Below are positions 60,130-64,000 of a stretch of 64,000 bases of DNA, in pieces. A program made the translations under genes and the position numbers. Every line of letters begins with the position of its first letter. Position 1 is the first letter of the stretch. The DNA is from Arachis hypogaea. Lineage: Eukaryota > Streptophyta > Magnoliopsida > Fabales > Fabaceae. The DNA lies in contig NC_092050.1 of assembly GCF_003086295.3 (NCBI RefSeq), forward strand, positions 155,750,699-155,814,698, read 5' to 3'. The notes beneath the pieces were generated by a model. That model made no database searches, was not told the DNA's origin, and saw nothing but the letters and a program-made list of their open reading frames with translations.

Positions 60130-60762
60130 AGCTAACCTAGTTTCTAGTTGGTTTGTTATTTTATCTAACTATTTAATCGTTGTACATAAAATACTGATAA
60201 GGTAAGTGATTCTTTTATGATGAATAATTCAAAATTCATGTTCTTTTCTTTCACTCTCGTTCTCTTTCATCCTCTTCCACTTGTTATCAATTGTTCTTTC
60301 GCACATTAGATTGCAGATTCTGCTGGTATCTCTCCTACTTTATCAATTTATTGCATTAGAAAATGGATACTATTTTACCATTATGATGTTTAATTTGTAG
60401 CACTGCATTATGTTAGTTTGAGTGCATGTGTGGATGACCACTTAACAGTGAATATTTTTTTTTTATAATAATAATGCATTTCTCTTCACTGACCAATAAT
60501 ACAAACTTTTTACGTAACTTTCCATGCACACAAAAACTTTAAGCAAAAAACAAGTAGAACTTAGGAATAATACTAGAATATCTTAGCTTATTCATTTCAA
60601 TTTAATTGGAGGTGCAGTTAACATACTTGGATTTGATTTTGGATAATTTTTAACGGATATTTAGTTGCACGGATTTTATTTTATCAAACTTGATATCTTA
60701 ATTGAATCGTTATTTTATATTACTTTAAAAAGTCAATTAATTAACATGGTCGTTTTCTTTTA

Positions 60763-61102
60763 GTTAAATTATACAGTTGATCTCTACACTTTCAGTGAAA
60801 TTGTAAATTGTACCTTACACTTTTAAAATTTGTAATTTGATCCCTAAAAATAATTAAAATGTGTAATTTAGTCCCTTCGTTTAAAAAATATTTGATTTAA
60901 CAGAATATTCTCAATATATTTTCTATTTTAACAGAATATTTTCAGCATATTCTAATAATATTCAGTTAAATTAACACTTTTTGAACAGCGAGAGACTAAT
61001 TATAAATTTTAATTCTCTTCAGAGACCCAATTACAAACTTTTAAATTATAAGGACCAATTTACAATTCACTAAAAATGTAGAAACCAACCGTATAATTTA
61101 AC
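60763..61102. mobile_element. Foldback MITE, 340 bp
   Basis: The two halves are inverted copies (~150 bp each) starting GTTAAATTATAC. The flanks TTTCTTTTA and TTTTTTTTA match at 8 of 9, consistent with a MULE-type duplication in T-rich DNA. D1 has only the left arm (26702-26836). Confidence 0.8.
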
Positions 61103-62392
61103 TTTTTTTTAAGTAAACTTCTTCCTTTCCTCCAATTGAAAATTTTCTATGTCTATTAATACTAATCAGAGAGAGTTATGAACTAGTTATGAACATTGGT
61201 TTGTTTTGTTTCATTTATGATATAGACAAAGAACTTATACAATATGAAAATGATCATTATATATATATATATATATATATTCTTGTTTTTTATAGATTAA
61301 AAAAAATCAATTTTGATATCAATGAAAGTAAGTCAACCTTTTTTTTTTGTTTTTGGTCTTGAACTGTATATCTATATCTTTGTGTGGAAGATGGGTATTT
61401 CTATTAGGGCATTTTTTTTTTGCAATCCTAGGCTAGTACTCTTCTTTAGTATTTTCTTTTTTTGTCATCATTTTTCAATATTCTTCTTTAGTATTTTTTG
61501 TTTTAATTTGACATTTTAATAAAATTAATAATTTATATTATAAAAAAGAACAATAGTAAATAAAGTACATACTTATTCAAAAACACATAATAAAAATTAT
61601 ACAAAGTTAAAGAAAAAATAATAAAGTTACATAAAAAAAATATACATTAATAAAAATAATTAAAAAAATTATATGAATAATTAGTAGTTGAGTACTAAAA
61701 ATTTCATTATAAAAATACAACAACATGCATTAGAGAACATCAAAGAAAAAAATTCTAAACAAAAACATTCATATTATAAATAAGAAAAATAAATGAAAAA
61801 TTAATAAAAAAATCAAAACTTAAAAAAGAGTACTAAGCATAATAATATAAAAAATATTTATTTACAAAGTATAACCATAAAAAAATAAATACAAAAATTT
61901 TAATGATTGAATGGCAAATGAAAAAAATAAGATTAAATAGCAAAATCTAACAGAAAAGAAATAAATTTTTTTAATGGAAGGCACAAAAGCTATAATTTGT
62001 TTTCGGTGAATGAAAACTAAAATACAGAATCATATTTACATTCAGACAAAAAAAATCAAATAAAATATTTTAAAATTAAGATAATTGAACATGTTTTAAA
62101 AGTTAAACCAAATACACCCTTAAAAAATTAAAATTGAACGTGTTTTAAAATTGACAGTGTTTTTTGGTCAACTTTCTTGTTTCTAATTGACCATTTTCAA
62201 TGTCCATTAACATTTTCTTTGACTAATGTCTATTCATATTAATCACCAAGAGTTGTGAACATTTGTTCTTTTTCTTTGTTTCATTTATGATATAGATGAA
62301 GAACTCTTACGATGTGAAAAAGGCCATATATATATAAAAGTTAATAGTTAATTGTCTCTGAAAGATGAGTATTTTTTAAATTTATTTTTAAA
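61103..62392. other. AT-rich DNA without genes
   Basis: It contains a (TA)n tract (61258-61280) and long A/T-rich stretches. A ~150-bp sequence near 61130-61260 is repeated, diverged, at 62165-62325 (GTTTCATTTATGATATAGA...). No coding signal is seen. Confidence 0.55.
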
Positions 62393-63206
62393 AGATTTTA
62401 TCAATTAAATTAATTTTTTAAAAATTATCAATTAATCATATTTGTCTTTTAGTTGTTCAATCAACAATTTCTGTTAACGATTGATAACGTGAACTGTTAA
62501 TTAATAATATATATGAATATGACACCTAAATCTAATTGGACTCTTATCAAATATGTTTTGGAAATCTATCAATTTAGTTGCTAGATCTCAATTGGAAATA
62601 GGGTTTATGTAATTGGAAAAAATAAATAAATTAATAGATTTTCATAAATATATTTGGTCAATATTCAATTAGATATGTCAAGTATCATGTGTGTTGTCAA
62701 TTAATGCATGACATTATTTGTTGACAGAAATTATTAATGGAGTGATTGAAGGACAAATCTATTATATATCTCTAATTTTATAAGATTTTATCAATTAAAT
62801 TAGTCTTTTAAAAATGATCAATTAATCATATTTGTCCTTCATTTACTCAATCAATAATTTCTGTCAATGATTGATAATGTGAACTGTTAATTGATAATAT
62901 ATATGAAACCTAACATATTTAATTGGACGATGATCAAATACGTTTTGAAAATCTATCAATTTAGTCGCTAGATCTCAATTGGGAATAAGGTTTATATAAT
63001 TGGAAAAAATAACTAAATTAATAGATTTTCATAAATATATTTGGTCAATATTCAATTAGACATATCAAATATCATGTGTGTTGTCAATTAATGCACAACA
63101 TCATTTGTTGACTGAAATTATTAATGGAGGGATTGAAGGACAAATCTATTATATTTATATATTATATCTATTCTTCTATTATATCTATTATATATCTCTA
63201 ATTTTA
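62393..63206. repeat. Tandem duplication, two units of about 390-420 bp
   Basis: Unit 1 starts AGATTTTATCAATTAAATT at 62393 and unit 2 at 62783. They are colinear throughout, including ATCAATTTAGT.GCTAGATCTC and TCATGTGTGTTGTCAATTAATGCA. Unit 2 ends in an extra ATATCTATT-rich stretch. Confidence 0.9.
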
Positions 63207-63500
63207 CAACCAAAATATACCGCATGTCACTTTCTCATTGCAATTGGAATCAAATCTTTTCTTCCAAAATTAAGGAATTCTCCTCTCCTCCTTACTAATT
63301 TTACAACCAAAATGTGCCACATGTCACTTTCTCATTATAATTGAAATTAAATCTTTCTCTCCAAAATTAAAGAATTCTTCCCTCCTCCTTACTAATTTTA
63401 CAACCAAAATGCGTCACATGACACTCCCTCGTTGCAATTAAAATCAAATCTTTTCCTCCAAAATTAAAGAGTTCTTCCCTCCTCGCTCTTCCTTTCTCTA
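63199..63500. repeat. Tandem ~97-bp repeats, three good copies plus diverged ones
   Basis: Copies start TAATTTTACAACCAAAAT at 63199, 63296 and 63393. Weaker copies begin near 63564, 63675 and 63845, so the family continues to the window's right edge. The unit contains CACATGTCACT and CTCC-rich parts. Confidence 0.88.
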
Positions 63501-64000
63501 TTTCTCTCATCCCTTCAACCACTCTATCTATTTTATATATCATTATCAATATCAATGACTAATTACTAATTTGATAATCAAAATGTGCAACATGACATTC
63601 TTTAATTGCATTAAAATTAAATTAAAATATTAAAATTGAAATTGAAATATACCTATATTATGCATCATATATTACTATCTAATTTAATAATCAAATGTAT
63701 CACATGACACTCTCTTATTAAAATTGAGAGAAAATATTTTTTTCAAAATTAATAAACTCCTTTACTAAATTCTCTCATCTATCTCTCTCCATTTTTCTAT
63801 TTCTCTCTACTATTTTTTCTCTATATATAATTTATATTTTATATTAGTAATTTGACAAATCAAAATATGTCATCCGATATTTTTTTACAATTAAAATAAA
63901 ATTTTTTCTTCCAAAATTAACAAACTCTCACTCTCATTCTTCATCTTTATATTTCTTTCTCTTTTCTCTCATTCTCTATTTTTCTATCTTTCTCATCTAC

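Larger units (their letters stand above)
54578..60893. repeat. Duplicated block D3
   Basis: Colinear with D1 from about 18460 to 26836. It contains one ~630-bp unit, the intact NAC gene, the CACTA-like fragment and the left arm of the foldback MITE. It has two private insertions (55320-55535, 55571-56146) and lacks the hAT-like and Tourist-like insertions of D1. Confidence 0.88.

Noticed and set aside
62393..63500. Regular repeats considered as a CRISPR array or telomere/centromere satellite
   Set aside because: Units of 390 and 97 bp without spacers or CRISPR structure, only a few copies, and a eukaryotic context; no long satellite array.

Overview
This window is nuclear DNA from a flowering plant. 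Its genes are split by many GT-AG introns, its intergenic DNA is AT-rich, and it is full of LTR retrotransposons, Mutator-like elements and MITEs. The style of the repeats, especially a ~216-bp MITE with a 9-bp target duplication that resembles my memory of peanut AhMITE1, points to a legume and most likely Arachis. The species call is an inference; no database was searched.

Positions 1-12.8 kb are ordinary gene-bearing DNA. (1) The 5' end of a CLC anion channel/transporter gene lies on the minus strand and runs off the left edge. (2) A complete eIF6 gene (ribosome anti-association factor, 245 codons, plus strand) occupies 5979-8018. (3) A complete CCT3 gene (gamma subunit of the TRiC/CCT chaperonin, 557 codons, minus strand) occupies 8619-12425. 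eIF6 and CCT3 are convergent and about 600 bp apart.

Positions 13.3-61 kb are a nest of transposable elements and duplicated blocks. A broken Copia (Sirevirus-like) element has its 3' LTR, envelope-like ORF and pol end at 13.3-17.6 kb and its gag and 5' LTR at 28.0-31.35 kb. The same 5-bp sequence (AAGAG) flanks both outer ends, so the halves are probably one element whose middle was lost and replaced. The replacement is two Gypsy LTR pieces and a duplicated block (D1). Related blocks recur as D2 (32.5-52.8 kb) and D3 (54.6-60.9 kb). D1 and D3 each carry a NAC transcription-factor gene of the NAC089/NTL8 type. The D3 copy reads through (306 codons); the D1 copy has a 1-base insertion. In D1 a ~615-bp unit is tandemly repeated four times, while D2 and D3 have single or partial copies.

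D2 is interrupted by a 10.5-kb Gypsy element (33078-43594) and a 6.3-kb Mutator-like element (46161-52453). The Gypsy element has nearly identical LTRs and a perfect TSD, but a ruined pol and a gag ORF without its capsid domain. The Mutator-like element has a perfect 9-bp TSD and carries pieces of host genes (serine carboxypeptidase; probably a CorA-like transporter). A second, smaller Pack-MULE (31356-32471) carries the start of a sphingolipid delta-8 desaturase gene. Because D1, D2 and D3 act as empty-site controls for each other, at least eight insertions can be delimited to the base with their target duplications.

Positions 61-64 kb are AT-rich and gene-free, with a ~390-bp tandem duplication and a ~97-bp repeat family. 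I saw no rRNA, tRNA gene, CRISPR or organellar sequence. The functional genes I would defend are CLC (partial), eIF6, CCT3 and the D3 NAC gene.
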